A stretch of 64,000 nt of DNA. It comes from Xanthobacteraceae bacterium (GTDB taxonomy: Bacteria; Pseudomonadota; Alphaproteobacteria; Rhizobiales; Xanthobacteraceae). A program made the translations under genes and the position numbers. The DNA lies in contig JAIESR010000055.1 of the NCBI GenBank assembly GCA_019745775.1, positions 1 to 64,000 on the forward strand, written 5' to 3'. Within the stretch, counting starts at the first letter, position 1; each line of letters starts with the position of its first letter. Positions 43,012 through 54,865 of the stretch are shown one piece after another. The notes beneath the pieces are model-generated. The model was given only the letters and a program-made list of their open reading frames with translations, did not search any database and was not told the origin of the DNA.

Positions 43012-44739
43012 ATGAAGGTTCGTTCTTCGGATTCAGCCGGTCGCCCGGTGCTTGCCGCCGTCATCTTCCTCGCTGTTTCCATCATGTCTGCGTCGGAGGC
43101 ATCGGCACAGACGGCGGATCTTGTGTTCGTCAACGGTAAAGTATTCACCGCAAACGAAGGATCGACAATTGCGCAGGCCTTCGCGGTGAAGGACGGTCGC
43201 TTCGTGGCGGTCGGGTCGTCCGACGCCATGCGCGCTCATGCGGGAAATTCGACGAAAGTTATCGATCTGCAGGGGCGGTTTGTGACGCCGGGACTGTCGG
43301 ACGGCCATCTCCACGGGGTTGGCGGTGGACCCGGCATCGATCTTTCCGCTGCGCGTTCCCTTGACGATTTGTTTGCCGTGGTCGCGCGTGCCGCCAAGAA
43401 CGCGGAACCGGGAAGGGTCATTGTCAGCAACAGCGATTGGCACGAAGCGCAGCTCAAAGAACAGCGGTTGCCCACGGCGAAAGAGCTTGACCAATATGCG
43501 CCGGCGAATCCTGTGGTGTTGGTGCGGGGCGGCCACGAATACATCCTCAATTCGGCGGCGCTGGCGCATTGGGGCATTACCAAGACGACCCAGACGCCAC
43601 CCGGTGGCGAGATCGGGCGAGACGCCGACGGTGAGCTGAACGGCGAGCTGGTCGACAACGCCAGGAGTCTGGTGAAACTGCCGGCGGCGCCAGCGCCGAC
43701 GATCGATGGCGTGCTGACAACGCAGCGCACGCTCAACGCTTACGGCATCACCAGCGTGCGAATTCCGGGAAATTTTCGGCTTGGCGAATTCTTCCAGACG
43801 TTCAACCTGGTGCTCGAGGCTCGTAAGCAGGGTCTGCTGACACTGCGATTCAACGTCTACCTGACTGCGGCAGGCCCGGGCGGCCGTGTGCGCGATGTCC
43901 AATCGATGCGTGACATCCTGGCGCGTTCCCCGCTCAAACAAGACGAAGGCGACGAATGGGTGCGCCTCGGCGGCGTGAAGCTCGGCGTCGATGGCGGTTT
44001 TGAAGGCGGGTTCATGACCCAGCCTTTTGTCGGCGCATTGAGTCGGGGCGGAACCTATTATGGTATCAATACGGTGCCGGCGTCGTCCTTTACGGCGATC
44101 GCGAAAATGCTCAGCGAAGAAGGCTGGCGGGTGACCACGCACGCCGTCGGCGATGCCGCGCTGGACTTGGTGATCGGCGGTTATGAAGCGGCTAATGATC
44201 GCCGGTCGATTGTTGGACAGCGCTGGTCGATCGAGCACCTGTTCGTGTCACGCCCCGATCAGCTGGCCAGGCTGAAGAAGCTTGATGTCGCCCTGTCGGT
44301 CCAGAATCACCTCTACCTCGCGGCGCCATCGTTAAAGAAGTACCTTGGTCCGGAACGAGCCGCTCGGATTACGCCGGTAAGAACCTATCTTGATCACGGC
44401 TTCTTGGTAGTCGGCGGTACCGACTCGCCGGTGGTGCCCGTCAATCCATTCTGGGCGATCTATCATTTCCTGACACGGGACACGATTACCGACGGCGTTT
44501 ACGGAGAGAGTGAGCGCGTGGCGTCAAGAATTGACCTGCTGCGGATGTTCACAATCAACTACGCGATCCTGACCGGAGAGGCGAGCATCAAAGGTTCGAT
44601 AGAGCCCGGCAAGCTGGCCGATTTCGCCGTCCTGTCCGATGATCTGCTTGCCGTACCGGCCCAGGCGATCCCGCATATGAAGGCGCTCGCCACCTATGTC
44701 GGCGGCAAGGAGGTCTATCGCGACCCATCATATAAATGA
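43012..44739 (+). CDS. exported YtcJ-like amidohydrolase
   Basis: A 575-residue metal-dependent amidohydrolase of the YtcJ group with a Sec signal (about residues 1-30, ending ASAQ). Metal-site blocks are LSDGHLHGVGGGPG, VKLGVDGGFEGGF, TTHAVGDAALD, RWSIEHLFVSRPDQ and VVGGTDSPVVPVNPFWAIYH. A complete, normal-length protein. Its substrate cannot be told; YtcJ relatives hydrolyse N-formyl or amide groups on various compounds. It runs toward the convergent anthranilate operon, and GGGAGGCG precedes the ATG. Confidence 0.88.
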   Translation: MKVRSSDSAGRPVLAAVIFLAVSIMSASEASAQTADLVFVNGKVFTANEGSTIAQAFAVKDGRFVAVGSSDAMRAHAGNSTKVIDLQGRFVTPGLSDGHLHGVGGGPGIDLSAARSLDDLFAVVARAAKNAEPGRVIVSNSDWHEAQLKEQRLPTAKELDQYAPANPVVLVRGGHEYILNSAALAHWGITKTTQTPPGGEIGRDADGELNGELVDNARSLVKLPAAPAPTIDGVLTTQRTLNAYGITSVRIPGNFRLGEFFQTFNLVLEARKQGLLTLRFNVYLTAAGPGGRVRDVQSMRDILARSPLKQDEGDEWVRLGGVKLGVDGGFEGGFMTQPFVGALSRGGTYYGINTVPASSFTAIAKMLSEEGWRVTTHAVGDAALDLVIGGYEAANDRRSIVGQRWSIEHLFVSRPDQLARLKKLDVALSVQNHLYLAAPSLKKYLGPERAARITPVRTYLDHGFLVVGGTDSPVVPVNPFWAIYHFLTRDTITDGVYGESERVASRIDLLRMFTINYAILTGEASIKGSIEPGKLADFAVLSDDLLAVPAQAIPHMKALATYVGGKEVYRDPSYK

Positions 44740-44845
44740 TTGATGAAATCGCAGATCACGCTACGAGACACGACGGCTTGCTCAATTCGGCTGGTTGGAT
44801 GGGCAGACTGCCGGCACTCGGCCACGTCCGGACCCGCCAGAAGCG

Positions 44846-45256
44846 CTAAGGGAGGACGGCAGAGGCTTCGATCTCGACCTTGGCTCTGTCCTCGATGAGC
44901 GCCACCACCTGGACCATGGTCATCGCCGGGAAATGCTTTCCCATCACGCTGCGGTAGGCTTCACCAATCTCCGTCAACCTCGAAAGATACTCGTCCTTGT
45001 CGGTGATGAACCAAGTAAGCCGCGCAATGTGCCTTGGCGTGCCACCGGCCTCCTGCACGATCGCCACCACGTTCTCCAGGGCTTGTCGGGTTTGTGCGAC
45101 GAAGTCGTCGGTATCGAATTGCTGGCTGGCGTTCCATCCCACTTGACCTGCCACGAAGACGATGCGGCCTTCGGCGGCGACGCCGTTTGCATAGCCCTTC
45201 GCTTGTTTCCAGTGGCGTGGATGCAAGAACTGAAGCGCTGGGTTCGGTTCCATCAT
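44846..45256 (-). CDS. RidA-family imine/enamine deaminase in the anthranilate operon
   Basis: A 136-residue RidA/YjgF protein. AAEGRIVFVAGQVGWNASQQ and the late Arg/Glu sites (GGTPRHIARLTWFITDKDEY, then VQVVALIEDRAKVEIEASAV) are present. ATG 45256 follows GGGAGTGAAG just after the ligase stop. RidA proteins hydrolyse enamines and imines, which suits release of ammonia from the dearomatised 2-aminobenzoyl-CoA product. It is the last gene of the operon. Confidence 0.85.
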   Translation of the reverse strand: MMEPNPALQFLHPRHWKQAKGYANGVAAEGRIVFVAGQVGWNASQQFDTDDFVAQTRQALENVVAIVQEAGGTPRHIARLTWFITDKDEYLSRLTEIGEAYRSVMGKHFPAMTMVQVVALIEDRAKVEIEASAVLP

Positions 45257-45260
45257 TGCT

Positions 45261-46892
45261 TCACTCCCGTTCACCATGCGCCGATCGGAGCCGAAATCTT
45301 TGGATCTTGCCGGTCGGGGTCTTTGGTAGCGCATCGACGAATTTCACCGAGCGAGGATACTTGTAGGGTGCAATGACCGCCTTTACGTGATCCTGCAATA
45401 CGCGAATCGTGTCCGCGTTGCTCGAGACGCCATCGTTCAGCACGACGTGCGCCTCTACGATTTGGCCACGGGCCTCGTCCGAAACGCCAATCACCGCGCA
45501 TTCCTTGACGTGCGGATGGGACAGCAGTGCCGCTTCTACCTCTGGCCCCGCGATGTTGTAACCCGCCGACACGATCATGTCGTCGGTGCGGGCCGCGAAA
45601 TGAAAATTGCCTTCCGCGTCCCGGTAGAAGGTGTCGCCGGTGAGGTTCCAGCCGTTGCGGACGTAGGATTTCTGCCGCTTGTCGGCGAGATAACGGCAGC
45701 CGGTCGGCCCTCTCACGGCCAGCCGGCCGACTTCCCCCCGCGGCTTTTCGTTCATGTCGTCGTCAACGATTATCGCCTCATAACCCGCAACCGGGCGGCC
45801 GGTGCAGGCGGGCGCGGCCGTACCCAGCCTGTTGGTGATGAAGATGTGCAGGAGCTCAGTCGAACCGATGCCGTCGAGGATCGGCTTGCCGGTTCTTTCC
45901 GTCCAAGCCTTGAACACCGGTGCGGGCAGGGTCTCCCCTGCCGACACCGCGATCCTGAGGGACGAGAGGTCGGCGCCGTTGTCCATTGCCGACAACATGG
46001 CACGATAGGCGGTTGGGGCGGTAAACGAGATAGTCGCTTTGTAGGTCTCGATGATGCCGATCATATTCTGCGGCGAGGCGTTCTCCAGAAGTGTCGCGGT
46101 TGCTCCGAAGCGGAGCGGAAAAATCGCAAGCCCTCCAAGACCAAACGTAAAGGCGAGCGGTGGAGAGCCAACAAAGACGTCGTCGGGCGTGACCTGCAGG
46201 ACTTCCTTGGCGTATCCGTCGGCGATGATCAGGAGGTCGCGATGAAAATGCATCGTGGCCTTGGGCTCACCGGTTGTGCCCGACGTGAAACCAAGAAGCG
46301 CCACGTCATCGCGTCCGGTCCGGACCGCGTTGAAGGTGACCGGCTTGTTGAGCGCAACGCGATCGAGCTCGGCATCGTGACTGGCGGTCCCGTCAAATCC
46401 GATCACCTTGCTCAGATGCCTGCTGGTCTTGGCGCAGGCGACCAGTTCATCCATGAGCCGCGTATCGCATAGCGCAAGGCCGATCTCGGCCTTGTCGACG
46501 ATTTTGTGAATCTCTCCAGCCCGCAGCATCGGCATGGTGTTCACAACAACGGCACCGGCCTTGGTGGCGGCCAGCCAGCACGCCACCATCGCCGGGTTGT
46601 TTGCGGACCGGATGAGTATGCGGTTGCCCGGCTTGACGCCGTAGTCTTCAACCAGTGCGCGCGCGATACGGTTGGTCCAGTCGGTAAGCTCCTTGTAAGT
46701 GCGCCGGCGACCATTTCCGATGAGGGCGACGTGGTCGCCGAATCCGCGAGCGACCATGGCGTCGGTAAGCTCGACTGCTGCATTGAGCTCCTCGGGGTAT
46801 TGGAAGCCGTCAAGCAACAGGTCCGGCCACTGATCCGGCGGTGGGAGATGGTCACGTGCAAACGTGTCGACGTGCGCGGTGCGCCCAAGCAT
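45261..46892 (-). CDS. abmG: 2-aminobenzoate-CoA ligase
   Basis: A 543-residue AMP-forming acyl-CoA ligase of the benzoate-CoA ligase group. The P-loop is GFTSGTTGEPKATMHFHRD; other blocks are PPLAFTFGLGGLAIFPLRFG, LDGIGSTELLHIFITNR, WNLTGDTFYRDAEGNFHFAA and the catalytic Lys in LPKTPTGKIQRFRLR. It activates anthranilate to 2-aminobenzoyl-CoA, the first step of the hybrid aerobic pathway; the substrate call rests mainly on the monooxygenase/reductase in the same operon. It lies 2 bases from the acyl-CoA dehydrogenase stop. Confidence 0.86.
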   Translation of the reverse strand: MLGRTAHVDTFARDHLPPPDQWPDLLLDGFQYPEELNAAVELTDAMVARGFGDHVALIGNGRRRTYKELTDWTNRIARALVEDYGVKPGNRILIRSANNPAMVACWLAATKAGAVVVNTMPMLRAGEIHKIVDKAEIGLALCDTRLMDELVACAKTSRHLSKVIGFDGTASHDAELDRVALNKPVTFNAVRTGRDDVALLGFTSGTTGEPKATMHFHRDLLIIADGYAKEVLQVTPDDVFVGSPPLAFTFGLGGLAIFPLRFGATATLLENASPQNMIGIIETYKATISFTAPTAYRAMLSAMDNGADLSSLRIAVSAGETLPAPVFKAWTERTGKPILDGIGSTELLHIFITNRLGTAAPACTGRPVAGYEAIIVDDDMNEKPRGEVGRLAVRGPTGCRYLADKRQKSYVRNGWNLTGDTFYRDAEGNFHFAARTDDMIVSAGYNIAGPEVEAALLSHPHVKECAVIGVSDEARGQIVEAHVVLNDGVSSNADTIRVLQDHVKAVIAPYKYPRSVKFVDALPKTPTGKIQRFRLRSAHGERE

Positions 46893-46894
46893 GA

Positions 46895-48043
46895 CTATTC
46901 TCCCGCAAGCGTCTGTCTGGCGATAACGACTTTCTGGACGTCGGAGGCCCCTTCGTAGATGCGCAGTGCCCGGATTTCGCGATAAAGCCGCTCGACGATG
47001 TGTCCACTGCGTACGCCGTCGCCGCCGTGCAGCTGGACCGCCTTGTCAATCACCACCTGCGACCGCTCGGTCGCGAAAAGCTTTGCCATCGCCGCCTCGC
47101 GGGTGACGCGGGCGGCGCCCATGTCTTTGGTCCAGGCGGCCCGATAGACAAGGAGAGCCGCTGCATCGACATCGACGGCCATGTCGGCGATATGACCCTG
47201 CACCATCTGCAAGTCGGCAAGCGGCGCGCCGAACAACGCGCGTTTGCGCGCGCGAGCGGTCGTCTCGGCCAGCGCCCGTCGGGCAAATCCAAGCGCAGCC
47301 GCTCCTACCGTCGAGCGAAACACGTCGAGCACCGACATTGCGATCTTGAAGCCGTCGCCGGCGTTTCCGATCAAGGCGGAGCCGGGAACGCGCGTCCTGC
47401 TGAAGTTGATCCGCGCCAGCGGGTGCGGCGCGATCACCTCGATTCGTTCGGCGATGGCGAAGCCTGGTGAACGTGCCGGCACAAGAAACGCCGAGAGGCC
47501 CTTGGCGCCGGGCCCTTCGCCTGTGCGAGCGAACACCACATAGAGATCGGCGATGCCTCCGTTGGAGATCCACGTCTTCTCACCGTCGAGCACATAGTCA
47601 TCGCCACTCCGAGTCGCCGTCATCTCAATGTTGGCCACGTCCGAGCCCGAGTTGGGCTCCGACAGCGCAAAGGCGGCTATTGCCTCGCCGGCGCGGGTGC
47701 GCCTGAGCCATTGTCGCTGCTCATCGCTGCCGAACAGACTTATTGCACCCGCCCCGAGTCCCTGCATCGCAAAGGCGAAATCTGCCAGCCCATCATGGCG
47801 GGCAAGCGTTTCACGGATGAGACAGAGTGCACGAACATCGAGGCCCGTCGGCGCATCTGGATCAATCGCGGAATGCTTCAGCCATCCATCGCGGCCAAGA
47901 CGCGAAACCAGGTCGCGGCAAGCTGCATCGACATTGCCCTGATCGACCGGCAAGTGAGCAGCGCTCCAACGCTCGAGTTTATCCGCCAGCTTACGGTGAC
48001 GATCCTCGAAGAAAGGCCAGTCGAGATGGTGCGAAGCGGCCAT
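46895..48043 (-). CDS. acyl-CoA dehydrogenase in the 2-aminobenzoyl-CoA pathway
   Basis: A 382-residue FAD enzyme. [20 protein letters not shown] and [20 protein letters not shown] are the standard middle-domain blocks, and the catalytic Glu is in [23 protein letters not shown] 48043 overlaps the hydratase stop by one base (TGATG), which fixes the start against a longer frame. It probably oxidises the ring-derived CoA intermediate during the beta-oxidation-like phase that follows ring reduction. Confidence 0.9.
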   Translation of the reverse strand: MAASHHLDWPFFEDRHRKLADKLERWSAAHLPVDQGNVDAACRDLVSRLGRDGWLKHSAIDPDAPTGLDVRALCLIRETLARHDGLADFAFAMQGLGAGAISLFGSDEQRQWLRRTRAGEAIAAFALSEPNSGSDVANIEMTATRSGDDYVLDGEKTWISNGGIADLYVVFARTGEGPGAKGLSAFLVPARSPGFAIAERIEVIAPHPLARINFSRTRVPGSALIGNAGDGFKIAMSVLDVFRSTVGAAALGFARRALAETTARARKRALFGAPLADLQMVQGHIADMAVDVDAAALLVYRAAWTKDMGAARVTREAAMAKLFATERSQVVIDKAVQLHGGDGVRSGHIVERLYREIRALRIYEGASDVQKVVIARQTLAGE

Positions 48044-48855
48044 CAGTCGCCCTCGAACGCCGGTTTCTGCTTGCCGACAAAGGCGCGATAGGCGCGTTCG
48101 AAATCCTTGGTCTGCATGCAGATCGCCTGTGCCTGCGCTTCTGCCTCGATCGCCTGCTCCAGGCTCATCGACCATTCCTGATTGAGCTGCGTCTTGGTCA
48201 TGCCATGGGCGAAGGTCGGACCAGCGACAAGCCGGTCGGCGAGATTGATCGCTTCTTGTTCAAGCGCGTCGGCGGCGACGATCCGATTGAAAAACCCCCA
48301 TCGTTCGCCTTCCTGCGCGCTCATCGCGCGGCCGGTGTAGAGGAGCTCGGCGGCGCGACCCTGGCCGATAATGCGCGGCAGGATCGCGCAGGCGCCCATG
48401 TCACAGCCGGCGAGGCCCACGCGGGTGAACAGAAAGGCAGCCTTTGCTTCCGGCGTGGCGATGCGCAAATCGGAAGCCATGGCGATGATCGCGCCGGCGC
48501 CCACCGCGACGCCGTCGATCGCCGAAATGATCGGCTTGCCGCAGTTCAGCATCGCCTTGACCAGATCGCCGGTCATGCGGGTGAATGCGAGCAGGTCCTT
48601 CATGTCCATGGCCACCAGCGGACCAATGATGTCATGCACGTCGCCTCCGGAGCAGAAGTTGCCGCCATTCGGCAGGAACACCACGGCGTTGATGTCGTCG
48701 GCATAGGGGAGGGCGCGAAAGGCATCGCGCAGCTCGGCATATGAATCGAAAGTCAACGCGTTTTTCCGATCAGGCCGGTTGAGCCGGATGATGGCGACAC
48801 CGTCCTGCGCGCGCCACAGGAAGTGTTTCGGGCTGTACTCGGCCATGCGGGTCAT
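48043..48855 (-). CDS. enoyl-CoA hydratase family protein in the 2-aminobenzoyl-CoA pathway
   Basis: A 270-residue crotonase-fold enzyme. The oxyanion-hole regions are [18 protein letters not shown] and [20 protein letters not shown], and [20 protein letters not shown] holds the usual acid residue position with Asp in place of the common Glu. ATG 48855 follows GGGAGGG and overlaps the MarR stop by four bases. It could hydrate or hydrolytically open the alicyclic CoA ring; the family covers both. Confidence 0.88.
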   Translation of the reverse strand: MTRMAEYSPKHFLWRAQDGVAIIRLNRPDRKNALTFDSYAELRDAFRALPYADDINAVVFLPNGGNFCSGGDVHDIIGPLVAMDMKDLLAFTRMTGDLVKAMLNCGKPIISAIDGVAVGAGAIIAMASDLRIATPEAKAAFLFTRVGLAGCDMGACAILPRIIGQGRAAELLYTGRAMSAQEGERWGFFNRIVAADALEQEAINLADRLVAGPTFAHGMTKTQLNQEWSMSLEQAIEAEAQAQAICMQTKDFERAYRAFVGKQKPAFEGD

Positions 48856-49325
48856 ACCTTGCCCTCCCAATTGCTGCGGAACGATTTCAGCTTGCCTGAC
48901 AGATGCTGCGCTTCGCGAACCGTCACCTTTGCAAGCAGGCCGTCGACCCAGCGTTCGTGCGCAGCGGCCATTTCTTCAAACGCGTCGATCCCCTTTCGAG
49001 TCAGGTTTACGAATGAGGTCCGGCGGTCGCCGTTGCGCTGCGCGCGCACGACAAAGCCATCCGATACCAGGCGATCGACGATGACGGTGACGTTTCCATT
49101 TGACACCATCAGAAAACGGGAGATTTCGCTCATCAACATGCCATCCGGGTGGCGATAGAGCGCCGCCATCACATCGAAGCGTGGCAAGGTGGCTCCGAAT
49201 TGTGACTTGAAGCGCTCGCGCACCTCACCCTCGATCAGTCGGGTCGCGCGCAACAAGCGTATCCATAGGCGAAGCCTTGCCTTGCTGTCGACCTCCGGCC
49301 GCTTGTCGGGAAGAGGTGCGCTCAC
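48852..49325 (-). CDS. MarR-family regulator of the anthranilate operon
   Basis: A 157-residue MarR protein. The recognition helix region is [20 protein letters not shown] and the wing [19 protein letters not shown]. The start is GTG 49325, overlapping the SDR stop (GTGA) with GGAGGCGAG upstream. MarR regulators in anthranilate and benzoate CoA pathways are typically repressors released by the aryl-CoA. Here it is co-transcribed with its presumed targets, and the palindrome at 52430 is its likely operator. Confidence 0.88.
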   Translation of the reverse strand: MSAPLPDKRPEVDSKARLRLWIRLLRATRLIEGEVRERFKSQFGATLPRFDVMAALYRHPDGMLMSEISRFLMVSNGNVTVIVDRLVSDGFVVRAQRNGDRRTSFVNLTRKGIDAFEEMAAAHERWVDGLLAKVTVREAQHLSGKLKSFRSNWEGKV

Positions 49326-50085
49326 CACGTCTCGCCTCCAGAAACCGAGATCGCCTGCCCGGTGATCGAGGAAGCGCCGTCGCCACAAAGCCAAAGCACC
49401 GTCGATGCGACCTCCTGGGGTTGAATGAAGCGTCCCATCGGATTGGTCCCGGCGAGGGTCGCGCGTGCGTGCTCCTCGCTGCGCCCCGTGGTCTCAACGA
49501 TACGGCGGACCGAGTCGGCCAGGATCGCAGTTTCGGTGAAGCCGGGACACACCGCGTTGACGGTGACTCCCGCAGTCGCCATTTCTGCCGCCAGCGCGCG
49601 CGTCAAGCCGATCACGCCGTGCTTTGCGGCGACATAGGGCGCCACGTAGGCGTAGCCTTTCAGGCCTGCGGTTGAAGCAACGAAGATGATGCGTCCGAAG
49701 CCGCGCCTGCGCATGCCGGCGAGCGCGGGTTTCACTGTCAGGAATGCGCCGGTCAGGTTGACGTTGAGCGTCCGCGTCCAGAGGTCGAGCGAGGTGTTGT
49801 GAGCGGGCGCGCTGCCCGCCATGCCGGCATTGGCGATCACGATGTCAAACGGACGTTGCTGCGACTCGGCCTGCTCGTGGAGCCTGGTCATTGCCGCCTC
49901 GTCGGTGACGTCTGCGGCGACAGCCTGGATATTTGCTTCCTGCGCGGCGACCACTTGCAGCGGCGCCAAGCGGCGGCCGCAAATCGTCACGATTGCGCCC
50001 GCCTGCGCCAATGCGGTCGCAATGGCCGCACCGATGCCGCTGCCGCCTCCGGTCACGAGCGCATGTCTGCCGGTCAGCGCCATCG

Positions 50086-50089
<4 letters not shown>
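49322..50089 (-). CDS. SDR-family dehydrogenase (3-hydroxyacyl-CoA type)
   Basis: A 255-residue classical short-chain dehydrogenase. The cofactor motif is [20 protein letters not shown] is in [13 protein letters not shown], and the active site is Ser in [20 protein letters not shown] with Tyr-X3-Lys in YVAAKHG. It begins with ATGA overlapping the monooxygenase stop. In related clusters an SDR oxidises the 3-hydroxyacyl-CoA formed after hydration, a likely role here. Confidence 0.9.
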
Positions 50090-52383
<2,294 letters not shown>

Positions 52384-52429
52384 GCGTCTCTCGCCTGGTT
52401 CGGCGCGCCGAGGATGGCATATCGGCGGA

Positions 52430-52463
52430 ATATTTCAAGATTAAATATTTAAGTTTGAAATAT
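52430..52463. promoter_or_regulatory. nested palindrome upstream of the anthranilate operon
   Basis: ATATTTCAA at 52430 is complementary to TTGAAATAT at 52455, with a 16-base spacer that itself contains the perfect palindrome TTAAATATTTAA (52441-52452). The AT-rich block lies 47 bases before the monooxygenase ATG in GC-rich DNA. MarR proteins bind palindromes of this size, and a MarR gene is in the operon. The rest of the 285-base gap holds nothing coding. Confidence 0.65.
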
Positions 52464-52668
52464 CGCGGCGGCGAAGCTCGACGCCTCGTCAAATCATTGA
52501 GGCGAAGGCAGTTTTAGCGCTGACAGAGGATTTGCAGGACGCGGGAAGCGGCACCAACCAGGGCCACGCGCGCTGCGTCAGATGCGCCATTGGAGAACGC
52601 AAACGGACTTTCCTGATCTCAACGGATGCAGGGCGATCTGCTCCTCCTCAAACTCGCAGACCGACAGG

Positions 52669-54102
52669 TCATGGAGCCTCTTGAGAGTTTTCCACGTCGG
52701 GCGGCCAGCCGATCGGGTTGTTCTGCTGAACGAACTTGGCGGCCGACAGGATGCGCGGCTCCTCGAAGCGCGGCGCAATGATCTGCAATCCCACCGGCAA
52801 TCCGTCCTTCGTCTTGCCAGCCGGCACGCTTCCCGCCGGCAGGCTCACCAGCGTGACCAGAAATGCGGGCGCGATCCAGTCGATGTAATTCTCGAATTGC
52901 CGACCGTTGATTTCGGTTGGGAAGTTCATGGCAACCGGATATGGCCTGACCGGCGCAGCCGGCGTGAGCAATAGATCAAAGCGCTCGAAAAGCTCGCGAA
53001 AGCGATGAAAAACCTTCAGGCGAACTTGCTCGGCGCTGGCAATGTCGAGCGCGCTGAGTTTCAGGCCCGCCTCGATGTTGCCTTTCAAGTTCTTGCCGAA
53101 TTGGCCAAGCAGGCTCATGCGCTGGAATTGCTGCCCGACCATCCAGATGCCGCGCCAAGTCTGGTAGGGACCGCGACCTTGCGATACATCGAATGAAACG
53201 GCATCGACGGACGCTCCGCACTTTGTCAGGCTCTCTGCCGCCCTACGACAGATCGCATCGATCTCCGCATCGACACCAATGCCGGCGATGTCGGAGGCGT
53301 AACCGATGCGCAGGTCCTTCAGATCCTTCGATTCTTCAACGGCGTCGAGAGCGCTTTTCCATGGCGGCGCTGCCGAAATCGGCGACAGGCGGCTGAAGCC
53401 CACCATCGAGTCGAGCATCAATGCTGCGTCCTCAACAGTGCGGGCGAGAGGGCCATGCACCTGTCCGGGATCCCAGGCAAGCGGCATCGGATGATTCGGC
53501 GTCAGGCCAGGCGTGGGGCGGATGCCAACGACGCCGCAGAATGCCGCAGGGATGCGAATGGAGCAGCCGAAGTCGGTGCCTTGGGCGAGCGGCAGCATGC
53601 CGGTCGCGACCGCCACGGCGGAGCCGCCTGATGAGCCGGCGGGCGACAGCTCCGTATTCCAGGGATTGCGCGTCGCACCGAACAGCTCGTTGACAGTATT
53701 GGCGCCGGTGGCGAATTCCGGTGTGTTGGTCTTGGCCAGCACGATCGCGCCGGCGGCCTTGAGGCGGCGGACGACCTCGGCGTCCTCGGTTGGGACATTG
53801 TCTTTGAACAACGGTGAGCCGTATGTCGTGCGAATGCCGGCCGTATGCGTCACGTCCTTGATGCCGATCGGCAGACCGTGCAGGGGGCCGACCGTTTCGC
53901 CGCGCGCAAGCGCGCTTTCGGCCGCGCGAGCGGCCTTGCGGGCTTCGTCCGCCGCGAGCGTGACGATGGCGTTCAGCTTCGGATTGACCCTTTCGATCGC
54001 CGCGAGGTGGGCGTCCAGTATTTCGAGTGGGCTGACGGCGCGAGTCTTGAGCAGAGCAGCCAGCTCGCGGGCGGTCTTGCGCGTGAGCGTCGTGTCCGCC
54101 AT
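52669..54102 (-). CDS. amidase signature-family hydrolase
   Basis: A 477-residue amidase with the Ser-Ser-Lys triad visible: Lys82 in LPIGIKDVTHTAGIRTTYG, the cis-Ser around residues 157-158 in SPAGSSGGSAVAVATG, and the nucleophile Ser181 in GTDFGCSIRIPAAFCG. In a cluster with a barbiturase/cyanuric-acid-hydrolase-type enzyme it could cleave the ring-opened product, as ureidomalonase or the biuret/allophanate enzymes AtzE and AtzF do; all belong to this family. It follows the ABC permease gene after 4 bases. Confidence 0.88.
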   Translation of the reverse strand: MADTTLTRKTARELAALLKTRAVSPLEILDAHLAAIERVNPKLNAIVTLAADEARKAARAAESALARGETVGPLHGLPIGIKDVTHTAGIRTTYGSPLFKDNVPTEDAEVVRRLKAAGAIVLAKTNTPEFATGANTVNELFGATRNPWNTELSPAGSSGGSAVAVATGMLPLAQGTDFGCSIRIPAAFCGVVGIRPTPGLTPNHPMPLAWDPGQVHGPLARTVEDAALMLDSMVGFSRLSPISAAPPWKSALDAVEESKDLKDLRIGYASDIAGIGVDAEIDAICRRAAESLTKCGASVDAVSFDVSQGRGPYQTWRGIWMVGQQFQRMSLLGQFGKNLKGNIEAGLKLSALDIASAEQVRLKVFHRFRELFERFDLLLTPAAPVRPYPVAMNFPTEINGRQFENYIDWIAPAFLVTLVSLPAGSVPAGKTKDGLPVGLQIIAPRFEEPRILSAAKFVQQNNPIGWPPDVENSQEAP

Positions 54103-54106
54103 GGGT

Positions 54107-54865
54107 CTACTTGCCTGACCAGTGGACGAAGTAGCGCTCGGCTACCAGGAACAGGAGATTGAGCCCGTATCCCAGCGCGCCCGCGGCGAAGATCGCGGCA
54201 TACATGTCGGGCATGTTGAAGAGCTGCTGCGCTTCGAAGACGCGGTGTCCCAGCCCATCGGTCGAGCCGATGAACATTTCGGCGACCACGACGATGACCA
54301 GAGCCAGCGACACGCCATTGCGCAGGCCCACGAAGGTCTGCGGCATCGATTCCAGCAGGACCACGCCGGTCAGCACCTGCACGCGCGACGCGCCCATGAC
54401 CCTGGCGGCGAGGATTCGGGTCTTGCGCGCGTTCATCACGCCATAGGCGACGTTGAACAGAATGACCAGCGCTGCGCCGAACGCGGCAACGGCGATCTTG
54501 GTCTCATTGCCGACGCCGAACAGCACCAGAAACAGCGGAAACATGGCCGAAGCCGGCGTTGAGCGAAAGAAGTCGATCACAAACTCCACCGAGCGATAAA
54601 GCCGCTGGGAGGCGCCCAGAAAAATGCCAAGCGGAATCGCGCTGCCCGCCGCGATCAATGTTGAGATTACAGTACGCTCGACGGTCTTGACGAAATCGAA
54701 GCTGAGGCGGCCGCCGGCCATTCCCTTGTACATCGCGCGAAACGTATCGCCGGGCGAGGGCAGCAGCACCGGGTCGACAATGCGGCTCCAGAATGCGAGA
54801 TACCAAAGCGCAATCAGGCCGATGACGCCCAGCACGGGCAGGAACGGGTCGAGTGCCTTTCTCAT
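54107..54865 (-). CDS. ABC transporter permease (NitT/TauT type)
   Basis: A 252-residue permease with about six spans. The EAA-type loop that contacts the ATPase is ARVMGASRVQVLTGVVLLES, and the C-terminal VVAEMFIGSTDGLGHRVFEA is typical of SsuC/TauC-like permeases. ATG 54865 overlaps the ATPase stop by four bases, so the longer frame to 54901 is not used. It is part of the uptake system for the substrate of this cluster. Confidence 0.9.
   Translation of the reverse strand: MRKALDPFLPVLGVIGLIALWYLAFWSRIVDPVLLPSPGDTFRAMYKGMAGGRLSFDFVKTVERTVISTLIAAGSAIPLGIFLGASQRLYRSVEFVIDFFRSTPASAMFPLFLVLFGVGNETKIAVAAFGAALVILFNVAYGVMNARKTRILAARVMGASRVQVLTGVVLLESMPQTFVGLRNGVSLALVIVVVAEMFIGSTDGLGHRVFEAQQLFNMPDMYAAIFAAGALGYGLNLLFLVAERYFVHWSGK

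Noticed and set aside
43033-44238. 401-residue open frame on the minus strand
   Set aside because: It is antisense to the YtcJ-like amidohydrolase gene and Arg/His-rich, without features.
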